A DNA stretch of 13,228 nucleotides from CF-161 sp035259145. GTDB lineage: Bacteria > Chloroflexota > Dormibacteria > Dormibacterales > Dormibacteraceae. The position numbers and the translations under genes are program-made. The notes under the pieces are model-generated. The model saw nothing but the letters and a program-made list of their open reading frames with translations. It was not told where the DNA came from and searched no databases. Shown piece by piece: positions 12,867 to 13,228 of the stretch. Location: positions 1 to 13,228 of the forward strand of contig DATFWQ010000160.1 in the NCBI GenBank assembly GCA_035259145.1, read 5' to 3'. Position 1 is the stretch's first letter; every line of letters begins with the position of its first letter.

Positions 12867-13228
12867 TCAGTGTCGACCTCCAGATCCCGCACTGCGTGCT
12901 TCAGACACGCGCAGAAAGCCTACGCCCCGGCGGCTCCAGAGGAGCTCGACCGCAAGCACGGCCGCGCTCGCATAGACCACGCCGGCGGCGACGTCGACCA
13001 GATAGTGCTCGCCCAGGTAGACGACGGAGAACCAGACCGCGAAGGTCCAGGCGAGCAGGAACGCCCCCAGGCCCGCGTGGAGCCGCCAGCCGTAGGCGGC
13101 CGCAATGAGTGGGAAGGCTGAATGCAGCGACGGGAAGGCCGCATAGAGGTTGTAGTCGTGATGGACGTACACGCTTACCAGCCAGCCCGGCACGTGCAGC
13201 TTCCTGATGGTCTCGTCGATCACCTTGT
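12867..13228 (-). CDS. PAP2-superfamily phosphatase/phosphotransferase (N-terminus beyond the window)
   Basis: This is the C-terminal 120 or so residues of a membrane PAP2 protein. The frame is open to the right edge. A GTG at 13221-13223 exists but is unlikely to be the true start, because the first signature motif of the family is missing and must lie outside. Seen here are the second motif, FPSLHSAFPL (PSxH with the catalytic His), and the third, VVYLGEHYLVDVAAG, whose His and Asp complete the site. The usual Ser-Arg of the third motif is replaced (VYLGEH), as in the inositol-phosphorylceramide-synthase-like PAP2 branch. Membrane helices flank both motifs, and the tail is short and charged. 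The likely role is phospholipid or isoprenoid-diphosphate dephosphorylation or head-group transfer at the membrane. Together with the nearby DedA protein it gives this end of the window an envelope-lipid theme. Confidence 0.85.
   Translation of the reverse strand, partial: KVIDETIRKLHVPGWLVSVYVHHDYNLYAAFPSLHSAFPLIAAAYGWRLHAGLGAFLLAWTFAVWFSVVYLGEHYLVDVAAGVVYASAAVLAVELLWSRRGVGFLRVSEARSAGSGGRH

Overview
The window is high-GC DNA packed with genes on both strands. It looks like an accessory, catabolic part of a free-living bacterial chromosome. Three features suggest an actinobacterial or Chloroflexota-like soil bacterium: strong GC bias, GTG starts, and a Tat lipoprotein binding protein with a long pre-signal extension ending in a GRISRREF-type motif. 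I recall that extension from Thermoleophilia-type Actinomycetota. The taxon is inference; no marker gene is present.

Left two thirds (1-8017, minus strand): a probable catabolic operon read right to left from a promoter near 8108-8136. It encodes a Tat-exported family 5 solute-binding lipoprotein (6347-8017), two DppB/DppC-type permeases (5371-6324, 4482-5363), a fused double ATPase (2123-4186), a 63-residue remnant of a zinc alcohol dehydrogenase-like N-terminus (1935-2126), an enolase-superfamily enzyme of the mandelate racemase type (808-1917), and a left-truncated member of the histidine/aromatic ammonia-lyase family (1-748). That last protein has Gly-Ala-Gly where the family's MIO-forming Ala-Ser-Gly should be. 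A 129-bp tandem repeat with strong hairpins lies between the second permease and the ATPase.

Middle (8018-10745, plus strand): a divergent IclR-type regulator (start best placed at 8211) and an allantoinase/hydantoinase-like cyclic amidohydrolase (9093-10520). These are followed by a 3' scrap of an MFS transporter gene. The 193-bp divergent region holds back-to-back sigma70-like promoters and two clean palindromes. One palindrome overlaps the regulator's -10 box and the other its start codon, a layout suited to autorepression and control of the transporter operon.

Right (10889-13228): a DedA-family membrane protein with an extra C-terminal membrane domain points toward a convergent TetR-like regulator that carries two helix-turn-helix units. 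Directly upstream of that regulator is the 3' part of a PAP2-type phosphatase gene that runs off the window.

The simplest reading is that the IclR protein senses a small-molecule substrate, the ABC system imports it (a peptide, ureide or other amino-acid derivative), and the enolase, ammonia-lyase-like protein and amidohydrolase transform it. The substrate cannot be named from sequence alone. The most unusual item is the ammonia-lyase homologue without the cofactor-forming serine, encoded beside an acid-sugar-dehydratase-like enolase.
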